Assembly: GCF_036227485.1 (NCBI RefSeq)
Contig: NZ_CP109479.1
Span: 7,564,001 to 7,628,000, forward strand
Reading direction: 5' to 3'
Origin: Streptomyces sp. NBC_01451
GTDB lineage: Bacteria > Actinomycetota > Actinomycetes > Streptomycetales > Streptomycetaceae
DNA: 64,000 nucleotides
Positions 8,211 to 15,618 of the stretch are shown one piece after another. The position numbers and the translations under genes were made by a program. Under the pieces are notes generated by a model that was not told the DNA's origin, did not search any database, and saw nothing but the letters and a program-made list of their open reading frames with translations. How positions within the stretch are numbered: position 1 is the stretch's first letter; every line of letters starts with the position of its first letter.

Positions 8211-9680
8211 ATGTCAGACAGCTCCCCCCTGCCGCCGGTGCGACTGCACTCCGAAGCGGAGCTGGCGCGGGACGCGCTCGCCGCCCCGCTGGTCTCCCGC
8301 GCCGTCCGCCTCGCCCGCTGGGCCGGACCGGACACCCGCGTCGAGACCGGCGGCGTACTCGTCGAGGAGCAGCTCCCGGCGGCGGCCCACGAGCTGGGGC
8401 TGATCGGCGCCGAGGGCGCGGGCGACGCGGGTGACGTGAGTGTCGAGGACGCGCTCGCCAGTGCCAGTGAGGCCTGGCGGGTCGCCGTGGACACAGGGCT
8501 CGTCGAGGTCGTCGACGAGGACGAGGGCACCGTCACGGTGGGCGAGGACCTGGCGCTGCTCACCTCGGGGGCACCGCACGAGGTGCTCGCGGTGTGGCTC
8601 GGGGCGCTGGAGACCGTCCTCGCCGACGCGAGCGTGCCCGACCTCGACGATCTTGTCGACGCCATGGGCGAGGACGGCGAGGTCGACTTCTCCCGGCTGG
8701 ACTGGGACCCCGACGCGGAGGCCGACTTCCTCGACGCCGTGCTCGCCAACCTGTACCTGCTCAGCGTCAGCGAGGGCGGCCCCGCCGACGTCCCGGTACC
8801 GCTGCCGGCGCTGGCCGCGTCCATGGTCGTACCGAGCGACATGGGCGAGCCCACGAACGACGTCCTGGAGCAGGTCTCGGACATGATGATGCGCCTCGAC
8901 GACCAGTTCAGGCTGCTCGAACCCGTCGGGCTCGTCGCCTACCGGCCCGTCGACGAGGCGCTCATGGCGGACACCGACGACCCCGCCGAGGGCGCGCTGG
9001 CGGGTGACGAGACCGACGTCTCCCGCTACGGCATGGTGCGGCTCACCCCGCTCGGCCTGTACGGCGTACGGGCGCGGCTGCTGGAGTCCGGCTTCGAGGC
9101 GCCCGCCGTCGGAGACCTCGCCGACAAGGGCGCGGACGCGCTGCTCGACGGCACGGCGGCCTTCCCCGCCACGGCGGCGCGGGCCGAGACCGAGCAGTGG
9201 CTGACGCGCCGCGAACCCCTCGCCGCGGCAAGGGAGTTGCTGGCGGCGGCCCGGGGCGGCGACGCCGGTGCGCCACTGCGGCGGCTGCGCTGCCAGCAGG
9301 CACTGTCCCTCGTCGGCGGCGAGGCCGAGCCCGCGCTGCGCGAGGTCCTCGACGACGCCGAACTGGGCGGCCTCGCCCGCGTCTGGCTCAGCGAGTACGG
9401 CGCGCCGGACGTGCCCGCCCCGTCCGAGGCGATGGTGTTCTGGCTGACCATCGACACGGTCGCCGCCCAGCTGGCGGCCGAGGGCAACTCGGCGGAGCTG
9501 CGCGGACTGGTGGAGGGGCTGGCGCAGCAGCACGGCGGTTTCTTCGAGGCGGCCTGGCGCGTGGACCACCCGGCGACACCGGACGTGCTGGAGGCGATGG
9601 GACGGCTGCACCCGGACAAGCGGGTGGCCAAGGAGGCGCGGAAGGCCGCGTTCAAGGCGCGGTCGCAGCAAGGAGGTTGA
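8211..9680 (+). CDS. Conserved acidic protein of unknown function
   Basis: 489 residues with no signal peptide, no membrane span and no domain I recognise. It is strongly acidic in the first 270 residues (VDEDEGTVTVGEDL, DAMGEDGEVDF, DTDDPAEGALAGDETD) and becomes helical and Ala/Leu/Arg-rich after 300 (ARELLAAARGGDAG, LRCQQALSLVGGEAEP), with the feel of HEAT-like helical repeats. The tail is basic (KRVAKEARKAAFKARSQQ). That charge layout suggests a soluble interaction or scaffold protein. It is transcribed alone and ends at a strong hairpin shared with the convergent operon. Confidence 0.72.
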   Translation: MSDSSPLPPVRLHSEAELARDALAAPLVSRAVRLARWAGPDTRVETGGVLVEEQLPAAAHELGLIGAEGAGDAGDVSVEDALASASEAWRVAVDTGLVEVVDEDEGTVTVGEDLALLTSGAPHEVLAVWLGALETVLADASVPDLDDLVDAMGEDGEVDFSRLDWDPDAEADFLDAVLANLYLLSVSEGGPADVPVPLPALAASMVVPSDMGEPTNDVLEQVSDMMMRLDDQFRLLEPVGLVAYRPVDEALMADTDDPAEGALAGDETDVSRYGMVRLTPLGLYGVRARLLESGFEAPAVGDLADKGADALLDGTAAFPATAARAETEQWLTRREPLAAARELLAAARGGDAGAPLRRLRCQQALSLVGGEAEPALREVLDDAELGGLARVWLSEYGAPDVPAPSEAMVFWLTIDTVAAQLAAEGNSAELRGLVEGLAQQHGGFFEAAWRVDHPATPDVLEAMGRLHPDKRVAKEARKAAFKARSQQGG

Positions 9681-9688
9681 GCGTGACA

Positions 9689-9724
9689 CCGCGACCCGCG
9701 TGGCAGGTGGCACGCGGGTCGCGG
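9689..9724. terminator. Bidirectional terminator hairpin
   Basis: Perfect 14-bp stem CCGCGACCCGCGTG / CACGCGGGTCGCGG with an 8-base loop. It sits between two convergent stops (9680 and 9741) and can serve both directions. Confidence 0.8.
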
Positions 9725-9740
9725 TCGGGAACCGGTCGGC

Positions 9741-10193
9741 TCAGCAGTGGTAGATCGTCGTGTGCTTGAACGACGACGTCGCCCCGTTGAAGCCGTACGT
9801 CCCCCGGTACGCCGGCGGGTTCTGGTACTCGCCGATCAGGGTGAGCGTCGCTGCGCAGCTTCCGCCGCTGCTCGCGTTCGTGGCGTCCAGGCGGATCGTC
9901 TGGCCCATGAAGCCGCCCGTGATGTTCCAGGTGCTGCCGCAGATCGTGCCGGTGATCCGGCCGCCCACGACGACGTACGGGTAGGTGTTGGGGTTGTACT
10001 TGACCTCCAGCTGCCAGGTGACCGCGGCCCCGTTGTGCAGCTCCAGCTTCGCCGACGTGGCCAGCGCCTCCGGCGAGACGCCCGTCTCGGCGGCGAAGGC
10101 CTCGTCGCGCGTCTTGACCTCGGCGCCCTGCGCGTTGTGGAAGCGGTGCTCGGGCGTGCTCGCGCCCTTCTTCTTCTGTGCCTGGGTGGTCAT
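9741..10193 (-). CDS. Small beta-rich protein in the protease operon
   Basis: 150 residues; ATG at 10193 with AAGGAG nine bases upstream. The first 45 residues are polar and helical. The rest looks like an all-beta barrel or sandwich (AAVTWQLEVKYNPNTYPYVVV, GGRITGTICGSTWNITGGFM, CAATLTLIGEYQNPPAYRG) with three cysteines, one of them the last residue (HTTIYHC). It has no signal peptide. It is the third gene of an operon with a trypsin-like protease and a copy of that protease's N-domain, so it may be a substrate, regulator or carbohydrate-binding partner. I do not recognise the family. Confidence 0.65.
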   Translation of the reverse strand: MTTQAQKKKGASTPEHRFHNAQGAEVKTRDEAFAAETGVSPEALATSAKLELHNGAAVTWQLEVKYNPNTYPYVVVGGRITGTICGSTWNITGGFMGQTIRLDATNASSGGSCAATLTLIGEYQNPPAYRGTYGFNGATSSFKHTTIYHC

Positions 10194-10230
10194 GGGAACA
10201 CTCCTTCTCCCATACGGATTCGGGTGACCG

Positions 10231-11385
10231 TCAGGCCAACTGCTCGGCGATCTCGATGCGCAGCAGTGCGCGGACGTTCTCGATGTGGTTGGCGACCGTC
10301 ACCACCGAGGACCCGGCGAACAGGAGCCCCACCGCGACGTTGTCGAGCGAGGTGACCAGCGAACCGGAGTCGCCGCCCGCCGAGATGTTCGTCGTCAGGA
10401 TCTGGTCCTTGAAGCGGGCCGTGCCCGCGGCGCCGTAGTTGACGTCGATCGTCGCGTCGACCGAGATGACCCGGCCGAAGCTGATGTTGGTCGTCCGGCC
10501 GGTCTTCTTCACCAGGTCGCCGACCGACACCTTGGACCTGCGCCGCCAGGCCCGCGGCGCCCCGCTGAAGTACTGCTCGCGGGTGGCGTCCTGGAAGTCC
10601 ACCGAGGCCAGTGCCGCGTCCACCACGTTGTCGTGCCGCTCCAGCGGGATCTGCGGAGCGAACTGGATCGGGATGAACCGCTCCAGGGTCGCGATCCGGT
10701 CCGCCGGGTCCGTACCGCCGTCGAAGACGCCCGGCTGCACGATCGGGCTGCCCAGCTGGGCCCGGTTGGAGTCGGCCAGCACGTGGTTGTTGGACAGGAT
10801 GTAGAACTTCGACGGTACGCCCAGACCCGCGCCCGGCGGGTCGACCGTGGCGGTCGGCAGGAAGTCGTACACCACACTGCCGAGCGTGCCCGCCGTCACC
10901 CGTACGTTGCCGACCGAGAACCCCGAGGGGCACGGCCGCATCCGGCGCCGCAGGAGCTGCGGCTCGAACGCGGCCGGACCGCCCATCTCCTCCAGCAACG
11001 GCTGGGACAGACGGGCGAGTTGCTCCTCCACACCGCCGTCGGCGCTGTACTGCGTCCCGTGCCGTTCCGCACGCCGGACACCCGGCTGCCGCTGGGCCGA
11101 GACATGGCCGACCGCCACCACGTCGGTGGGGGTGCTGTCGTCCATCTGGTACGGGATCACGTCCCGTTCGGGCAGCATCGACTCCGGGACCTTCTGGGTC
11201 ACGAACACCAGCACGGCCGGTTCGCCGGTCGGCCGGCCCTCGCTCCACTTCACGCCGTGGCCGAAGCCGACGACGTTCGCCAGCGGCTGTTCGCGCCGCA
11301 GGAAGTCCGACAACGCCTGCCGGCGTGAGCTGTCGCTCAGCTGCCCGCCGGTGGGCCCTCGCATCAGTTCGGGCTGGCTCGTCAC
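10231..11385 (-). CDS. Trypsin-like serine protease, apparently cytoplasmic
   Basis: 384 residues from a GTG at 11385. Residues about 35-105 form an N-domain (VVGFGHGVKWSEG, VLVFVTQKVPESML, VVAVGHVSAQ). The second part is a chymotrypsin-type fold: His in SNNHVLA near 205, Asp in DNVVDAALASV near 262, and Ser in GGDSGSLV near 345. All three catalytic positions are present. There is no signal peptide, unlike most trypsin-like proteins of Streptomyces, so it may act inside the cell or leave by another route. The small upstream gene encodes a free copy of the N-domain, and the downstream one a beta-rich protein; spacings are 51 and 37 bases, consistent with one operon. Confidence 0.8.
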   Translation of the reverse strand: MTSQPELMRGPTGGQLSDSSRRQALSDFLRREQPLANVVGFGHGVKWSEGRPTGEPAVLVFVTQKVPESMLPERDVIPYQMDDSTPTDVVAVGHVSAQRQPGVRRAERHGTQYSADGGVEEQLARLSQPLLEEMGGPAAFEPQLLRRRMRPCPSGFSVGNVRVTAGTLGSVVYDFLPTATVDPPGAGLGVPSKFYILSNNHVLADSNRAQLGSPIVQPGVFDGGTDPADRIATLERFIPIQFAPQIPLERHDNVVDAALASVDFQDATREQYFSGAPRAWRRRSKVSVGDLVKKTGRTTNISFGRVISVDATIDVNYGAAGTARFKDQILTTNISAGGDSGSLVTSLDNVAVGLLFAGSSVVTVANHIENVRALLRIEIAEQLA

Positions 11386-11436
11386 GGCCAGACCACCTTC
11401 TTCCCCGGTCAGCGCGGTTCCGGGGCACCCGAGCGG

Positions 11437-11667
11437 CTACTCCTGTGCGGAGACCTCGCCGATCGCGAGCACGCGCACGGGTACGCCGTCGAGCTCGTCC
11501 GGAACCACGTCCTCGTCCCTGAGCCGGTCCCGGGGCACCTTGCGGGTCACGAAGACGATCACGACGTCCTCGCCCGAGTGCTCGTCCTTCCCGGTCCCGA
11601 CTCCCGTCACCTGGGGCAGGCTCATCAGCCGGCCCTCGTGGAGGCTGCGCGCCTGTTGTGCGTTCAC
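11437..11667 (-). CDS. Stand-alone copy of the protease N-domain
   Basis: 76 residues from a GTG at 11667. It aligns along its whole length with residues about 30-105 of the next gene's protease: VTGVGTGKDEHSGEDVVIVF against VVGFGHGVKWSEGRPTGEPA, then FVTRKVPRDRLRDEDVVP against FVTQKVPESMLPERDVIP, and AIGEVSAQ against AVGHVSAQ. A domain that occurs both fused to a protease and free beside it suggests an inhibitor, chaperone or assembly module, as with some propeptide and inhibitor pairs. That role is inference. It is the first gene of the three-gene operon. Confidence 0.72.
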   Translation of the reverse strand: MNAQQARSLHEGRLMSLPQVTGVGTGKDEHSGEDVVIVFVTRKVPRDRLRDEDVVPDELDGVPVRVLAIGEVSAQE

Positions 11668-11890
11668 GTCGGCTCGCCTCCCTGGGTACTTCAGGTAGTT
11701 GGGTGTCTATGGCAATGGACACCGGCGGTCAAGGCGTTGCGCCATAAATCATGGGATTACGCACGATCCGCACCGGATGACCTTCTTTACGAAGATTCGT
11801 CGGATCGATTCCTCGGGTGCGAGGGCCCCATGGTTCCTGCGGGCAAGGGCGTGCGGATTCACGGAAGCGGGTCGCAGGACGTCGTCCGGT

Positions 11891-11912
11891 GTTCAACTCC
11901 CGTTCAGGCGTG
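11891..11912 (+). promoter_or_regulatory. Candidate PHO box
   Basis: Two adjacent 11-base units, GTTCAACTCCC (11891-11901) and GTTCAGGCGTG (11902-11912), fit the direct-repeat PHO box of Streptomyces PhoP, whose units begin with a GTTCA-type core. The site lies about 70 bases before the start of a PhoX/DUF839-type phosphatase gene, which is the position and target expected of phosphate-starvation control. Confidence 0.65.
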
Positions 11913-11981
11913 GGCGGGACGGTGGCTCAGAAGACCCGAGGTCCCCCACCCTCCAGGCCACACACCGTCACAGGAGACACC

Positions 11982-13430
11982 ATGTCGCTCACCCGCAGGG
12001 ACTTCGGCAGACAGTCGGCGATCACCTCGGCCGGGGTCGCGCTGGCCGGCACCGTCGGCGCCCTCGCCACCGCGCCGAACGCCCTCGCGTCCACGGAGAC
12101 CGGGAGTGCGTCCGGGGAATCGGCGGACCTGCACCACGGAGTCGGCTACGGCCCGCTCCTGCCCGACCCCAAGGGCCTGCTGGCGCTTCCCGCCGGATTC
12201 TCGTACCGCGTGATCACGTACAGCGGGAAGACCAGGCTGGACTCCGGCGAGATCACCCCGTCCAACCACGACGGTACCGCCGCCTTCCCGGGCCCGCGCG
12301 GCACCACCCTCCTCGTCAACAACCACGAGCTGAAGGGCCCGCGCGCCGACTGGACCTACCCGGTGCCGCTCACCGAGGGCCTCGTCTACGACCCCGCCGC
12401 GTCCGGCGGCTGCACGGTCGTCGAGGTGCGTCCCGACGGGCATGTCGCCGAATGGGTGGGCATCGCGGGCACCTCCACCAACTGCGCGGGCGGCAGCACC
12501 CCTTGGGGTACGTGGCTCACCTGCGAGGAGAACTCCGACCGCGCCGGCGTCAACGGCATGACCAAGGACCACGGATACGTCTTCGAGGTCGACCCCAGCG
12601 ACAAGCGTGCCAACCGGAGCCCCAAACCCCTCAAGTTCTTCGGGCGTTACAACCACGAGGCCGTCGTCATCGACCCCAAGCGCGGCGACGCCTACCTCAC
12701 CGAGGACGCCGCGTCCCCCAACGGCCTTCTCTACCGCTGGACCCCGCCGCAGCACTGCCACCACGGCCACGGCAACCTCCGCACCCTGTCCGACACCGCG
12801 GGCACCCTCCAGGCGCCCAAGTGCTTCGACTCCGCGGGCCAGTTCGTCGACGACCTCTCCCGCGCCACGAAGATCGGCACGGTGTACGGCGTCGACTGGG
12901 TCGACGTGCCCGACCGCGACGCCAGGACCGTCGACGTGCGCAAGCAGTTCGGCGCCGGGGAGATCACCCGGGCCCGCAAGCTCGAAGGCATGTGGTGGGG
13001 CGACGGCGGCGCCTACATCGTCTCCTCCTACGCCCGCTCCGAGAGTCCCGTCCAGCACGACGGCCAGGTCTGGTTCTACGACCCCAAGCGCCGCACGCTC
13101 ACCCTCAAGGTCCTGCTGGGCGTGAACCCCGACCCGTCGGCCGACGGCGCCTTCGACGGCCCCGACAACATCACCGTCTCCCCGTACGGCGGCCTGGTCA
13201 TCGCCGAGGACGGCGAAGGCGTCCAGCACCTGTTCGGCGCGACGGACAGCGGACGGACGTATCCGATCGCCCGCAACGAACTCAACGCCGGCACCGAAGA
13301 GGCGCCCGAATACAGTGAGTTCACGGGGGTCACCTTCTCGCCCGACGGCAAGACCCTGTACGCGAACATCCAGACTCCGGGAATCATGCTCGCGATCACC
13401 GGACCCTGGAAGCGGCAGAAGCGCGGATAG
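11982..13430 (+). CDS. PhoX/DUF839-family Tat-exported phosphatase
   Basis: 482 residues; ATG at 11982 with AGGAG nine bases upstream. The N-terminus is a Tat signal (SLTRRDFGRQSAITSAGVAL, likely cut after NALA). The mature part is a PhoX/DUF839 beta-propeller: LPAGFSYRVITYSG, the metal-site stretch VNNHEL, TNCAGGSTPWGTWLTCEE (family Cys residues near the Ca/Fe centre), YNHEAVVID, and FDGPDNITVSPYGGLVIAEDG near the end. PhoX enzymes are Ca/Fe-dependent phosphomonoesterases in the cell envelope or outside. A PHO box upstream supports induction under low phosphate. Confidence 0.85.
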   Translation: MSLTRRDFGRQSAITSAGVALAGTVGALATAPNALASTETGSASGESADLHHGVGYGPLLPDPKGLLALPAGFSYRVITYSGKTRLDSGEITPSNHDGTAAFPGPRGTTLLVNNHELKGPRADWTYPVPLTEGLVYDPAASGGCTVVEVRPDGHVAEWVGIAGTSTNCAGGSTPWGTWLTCEENSDRAGVNGMTKDHGYVFEVDPSDKRANRSPKPLKFFGRYNHEAVVIDPKRGDAYLTEDAASPNGLLYRWTPPQHCHHGHGNLRTLSDTAGTLQAPKCFDSAGQFVDDLSRATKIGTVYGVDWVDVPDRDARTVDVRKQFGAGEITRARKLEGMWWGDGGAYIVSSYARSESPVQHDGQVWFYDPKRRTLTLKVLLGVNPDPSADGAFDGPDNITVSPYGGLVIAEDGEGVQHLFGATDSGRTYPIARNELNAGTEEAPEYSEFTGVTFSPDGKTLYANIQTPGIMLAITGPWKRQKRG

Positions 13431-13434
13431 TTAA

Positions 13435-13469
13435 TTGGGTCGCCCGGCCCGCGGTACGCCTCCTAGAGT
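13435..13469 (+). promoter_or_regulatory. Candidate promoter of the Y-RNA/Ro60 locus
   Basis: TAGAGT at 13464-13469 is a good Streptomyces housekeeping -10 box. Its predicted start, 6-8 bases downstream, falls at about 13476, exactly where the outer stem of the first Y RNA begins (GTCCAG at 13477). TTGGGT at 13435-13440 is the only -35-like word but is 23 bases away, so the -35 part is weak. Confidence 0.55.
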
Positions 13470-13476
13470 GATGAAC

Positions 13477-13614
13477 GTCCAGGTGCGAAGGCAGGACCTA
13501 CTTCCACTCATAATGGGGCGGCCGCGGGTTCGAGTCCCGTCACCGGCACAACGCGCCGGTGTAGCTCAGGGGTTAGAGCACCTACGTCGGTTCCGCCGGC
13601 TTCGATCTCTGGAC
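13477..13614 (+). ncRNA. YrlA-type Y RNA, copy 1 (permuted tRNA-like module)
   Basis: The ends pair: GTCCAG (13477-13482) with CTGGAC (13609-13614), then CGAAG (13486-13490) with CTTCG (13600-13604), then GCAGGACC (13491-13498) with GGTTCCGC (13589-13596) past a bulged CGG. The 5' strand TGCGAAGGCAG resembles the Ro60-binding CCGAAGGUAG of animal Y RNAs. Inside is a tRNA in permuted order: T arm GCGGG-TTCGAGT-CCCGT (13524-13540), acceptor strand CACCGGC, a closed 7-base loop, acceptor strand GCCGGTG (13555-13561), then D arm GCTC-AGGGGTTA-GAGC (13564-13579). This order and the absence of a free CCA end match YrlA RNAs, whose tRNA-like domain is thought to bind an effector while the stem binds Ro60. 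The Ro60/Rsr gene is 287 bases downstream. Confidence 0.8.
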
Positions 13615-13631
13615 ACCCGGAACTTCATGCA

Positions 13632-13662
13632 CCTCCCGGTGCGCTATTCGATCTCGGGGAGG
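13632..13662 (+). ncRNA. Degenerate mini Y-RNA or hairpin between the two copies
   Basis: CCTCCC (13632-13637) pairs with GGGAGG (13657-13662). The enclosed sequence begins CGGTGCGC, identical to the 5' strand of copy 2 (CCCGGTGCGC occurs at 13635 and 13681), and ends TTCGATCTC, identical to the 3' strand of copy 1. It looks like a Y-RNA stem from which the tRNA-like insert has been lost. It could equally work as a terminator for copy 1. Confidence 0.4.
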
Positions 13663-13675
13663 CGCGGCAACAGGT

Positions 13676-13830
13676 GGGTGCCCGGTGCGCAGGCAGCGGA
13701 TACTTCGGGAACTGGTGGGGTTGACTCCTCATGCGGGTTCGAATCCCGTCATCGGCCCAGGGCCGGTGTGGCGGAACGGAAGACGCGCCAGTTGATAAGC
13801 GACCGTCGCCGATTTCGACCTCGGCCATCC
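13676..13830 (+). ncRNA. YrlA-type Y RNA, copy 2 (permuted tRNA-Leu-like module)
   Basis: The outer stem GGGTGCCCGG (13676-13685) pairs with TCGGCCATCC (13821-13830) with one C-C mismatch. GCAGCGG (13693-13699) pairs with CCGTCGC past a bulged CGA, the same architecture as copy 1 but with changed, still pairing bases. The 5' strand GGTGCGCAGGCAG differs from copy 1 at one core base. Inside: AACTGG (13710-13715) pairs with CCAGTT (13788-13793) as an anticodon-stem equivalent, GGGG-TTGA-CTCC is a class II-like variable arm, then T arm GCGGG-TTCGAAT-CCCGT (13733-13749), acceptor strands CATCGGC and GCCGGTG closed by CCAGG, and a tRNA-Leu-like D arm GCG-GAACGGAAGA-CGC. No CCA end or normal anticodon position exists, so it is not a tRNA gene. 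Confidence 0.78.
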
Positions 13831-13900
13831 TCCTATTGCCGTGCCTCCCTCCAAAACCGTTCCACGCACGAAGTGCTGGCGAATGGGGGGGGAATTCATC

Positions 13901-15484
13901 ATGGCGCGATTCAACACCAAGGCCGCCAAGGCGCAGCCCACTTCGCGGGTCACCTCGACGGGGCGCGTGCTCCGGACGTACCAGGGCGGCCGAGGCCGTG
14001 AGCGGGACGAGCGTTCGGAACTGTTCCTGCTGTCGATCGCCAACTTCGTCGCGCAGAAGACCTTCTACGAGAGCGGCGAGGACCGGGACGACCGGTTCGC
14101 CGCGCTCGTAAGCCGGCTCGCCGTCACCGACCCGGCGTGGACGGCAGGCCTCCTCGGCTGGCTGCGCGGCGAGGGCAACCTCCGTACGGCAGCCATCGTG
14201 GGCGCCGCCGAGTACGTGAAGGCCCGCCTCGACGCGAACGTCACCGACGGCCCCACCAACCGGCAGGTCGTCGACTCCGTACTGCGCCGCCCCGACGAGC
14301 CCGGCGAACTGCTCGCCTACTGGACCTCCCGGTACGGCCGCAGCATTCCCAAGCCCGTCAAGCGCGGTGTCGCCGACGCCGTACGTCGGCTCTACAGCGG
14401 CAAGTCGCTGCTGAAGTACGACACCGCGTCCAAGGGCTACCGCTTCGGCGACATCCTCAACCTGGTGCACGCGGCGCCGGATCCGGACAAGCCGTGGCAG
14501 GGCGACCTGTTCCAGTACGCGCTGGACCGGCGCCACAACCCGGACACGGCCGTCGTCCCCAAGTCGCTGCCCGTGCTCGCCGCACACCGTGACCTGATGG
14601 CGCTGCGGCCCGCGAAGCGGCGCAAGGTCGTGACCGGGGCGCGCGGCGCCGAGCGGCTGGCGGAGGCGGGTATGACCTGGGAGGCGCTGGCCGGCTGGCT
14701 TCAGGGGCCGATGGACAAGGCGGCCTGGGAGGCCGTCATCCCGTCCATGGGCGCGATGGCCCTCGTCCGGAACCTGCGGAACTTCGACGAGGCGGGCGTG
14801 AGCGACGAGGTCGCGGCGCGGGTCGCGGCGAAGATCAGCGACCCGGCCGAGGTCGCGCGCTCGCGGCAGTTCCCCTTCCGCTACCTCGCCGCGTACCGCC
14901 ACGCGCCCTCGCTGCGCTGGGCGTACCCGCTGGAGCAGGCGCTCGGGCACTCGCTGGCCAATGTGCCGGCGTTGGGCGGGCGGACGCTCGTCCTCGTCGA
15001 CCGCTCCGGCTCGATGTTCTACTCCCGGCTGTCCGAACGCTCGGAACTCACCCGGGCCGACGCGGCGGCGGTCTTCGGCTCGGCGCTCGCCCTGCGGGCG
15101 GCGGGCGCGGATCTCGTCGAGTTCGGTACGTCGAGCAAGCGCGTGACGTACCGCGAGGGCGAGTCGGTGCTGAAGATCCTGGACCGCTTCGGCGACCTGG
15201 GCGGCACCGACACCACCGAGGCGGTGCGGCGCCACTACCGAGGGCACGACCGGGTCCTGATCGTCACGGACGAGCAGTACGCGCACAGCGTGCACGGCGA
15301 TCCCACCGAGCAGGTGCCGGCCGACGTACCGGTCTACACCTGGAACCTCGCCGGGTACCGGGCGGGCCACGGCCCGTCGGGGACGGGGAACCGGCACACG
15401 TTCGGCGGGCTGTCGGACGCGGCCTTCCGGATGATTCCGCTGCTGGAAGGGGCGCACGACTCGGACTGGCCGTGGGTCGGCTGA
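13901..15484 (+). CDS. rsr: TROVE/vWA-domain Ro60 orthologue (Rsr)
   Basis: 527 residues from the ATG at 13901, preceded by a G-rich GGGGGGGGAATTCATC ribosome site; the frame is open 20 codons further upstream, but that stretch overlaps the Y-RNA leader. Residues about 15-345 are the ring of HEAT-like helices of the TROVE domain (RGRERDERSELFLLSIANFV, PKPVKRGVADAVRRLY, WEAVIPSMGAMALVRNLRNF). From about 360 a von Willebrand A domain follows with an intact MIDAS: DRSGS near 367 and GGTDTT near 434. Ro60 proteins bind Y RNAs and misfolded RNAs and, in bacteria, help stress recovery and can tether PNPase. The two Y-RNA-like elements directly upstream, on the same strand, support this assignment strongly. 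Confidence 0.9.
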   Translation: MARFNTKAAKAQPTSRVTSTGRVLRTYQGGRGRERDERSELFLLSIANFVAQKTFYESGEDRDDRFAALVSRLAVTDPAWTAGLLGWLRGEGNLRTAAIVGAAEYVKARLDANVTDGPTNRQVVDSVLRRPDEPGELLAYWTSRYGRSIPKPVKRGVADAVRRLYSGKSLLKYDTASKGYRFGDILNLVHAAPDPDKPWQGDLFQYALDRRHNPDTAVVPKSLPVLAAHRDLMALRPAKRRKVVTGARGAERLAEAGMTWEALAGWLQGPMDKAAWEAVIPSMGAMALVRNLRNFDEAGVSDEVAARVAAKISDPAEVARSRQFPFRYLAAYRHAPSLRWAYPLEQALGHSLANVPALGGRTLVLVDRSGSMFYSRLSERSELTRADAAAVFGSALALRAAGADLVEFGTSSKRVTYREGESVLKILDRFGDLGGTDTTEAVRRHYRGHDRVLIVTDEQYAHSVHGDPTEQVPADVPVYTWNLAGYRAGHGPSGTGNRHTFGGLSDAAFRMIPLLEGAHDSDWPWVG

Positions 15485-15528
15485 GCTGAGCCGGGCCGCG
15501 CCGAGTCGCGGCGAGTGGGACGAGTGGG

Positions 15529-15558
15529 GTGTGGCCCGTACTTCGGTGCGGGCCACAC
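15529..15558 (+). terminator. Terminator with UUCG tetraloop after the Ro60 gene
   Basis: A 13-bp stem GTGTGGCCCGTAC / GTGCGGGCCACAC closes a TTCG loop in the stable C(UUCG)G setting and is followed by TTTCG. It begins 44 bases after the stop codon of the Ro60 gene. Confidence 0.85.
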
Positions 15559-15618
15559 TTTCGTCCGCGTGCTCAGCGCCCTTGTGTGCCCGCCTCTCTG
15601 ACATCTAACATTTCAGTT

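Noticed and set aside
13520..13586. T-arm and D-arm sequences that look like ordinary tRNA genes
   Set aside because: The T arm precedes the D arm, the acceptor strands are joined by a loop and no CCA end or anticodon in the right place exists. They fit Y-RNA modules instead.
13625..15604. 659-codon open frame on the minus strand
   Set aside because: Antisense to the Ro60 gene; composition is Arg/Gly/Val-rich shadow coding.
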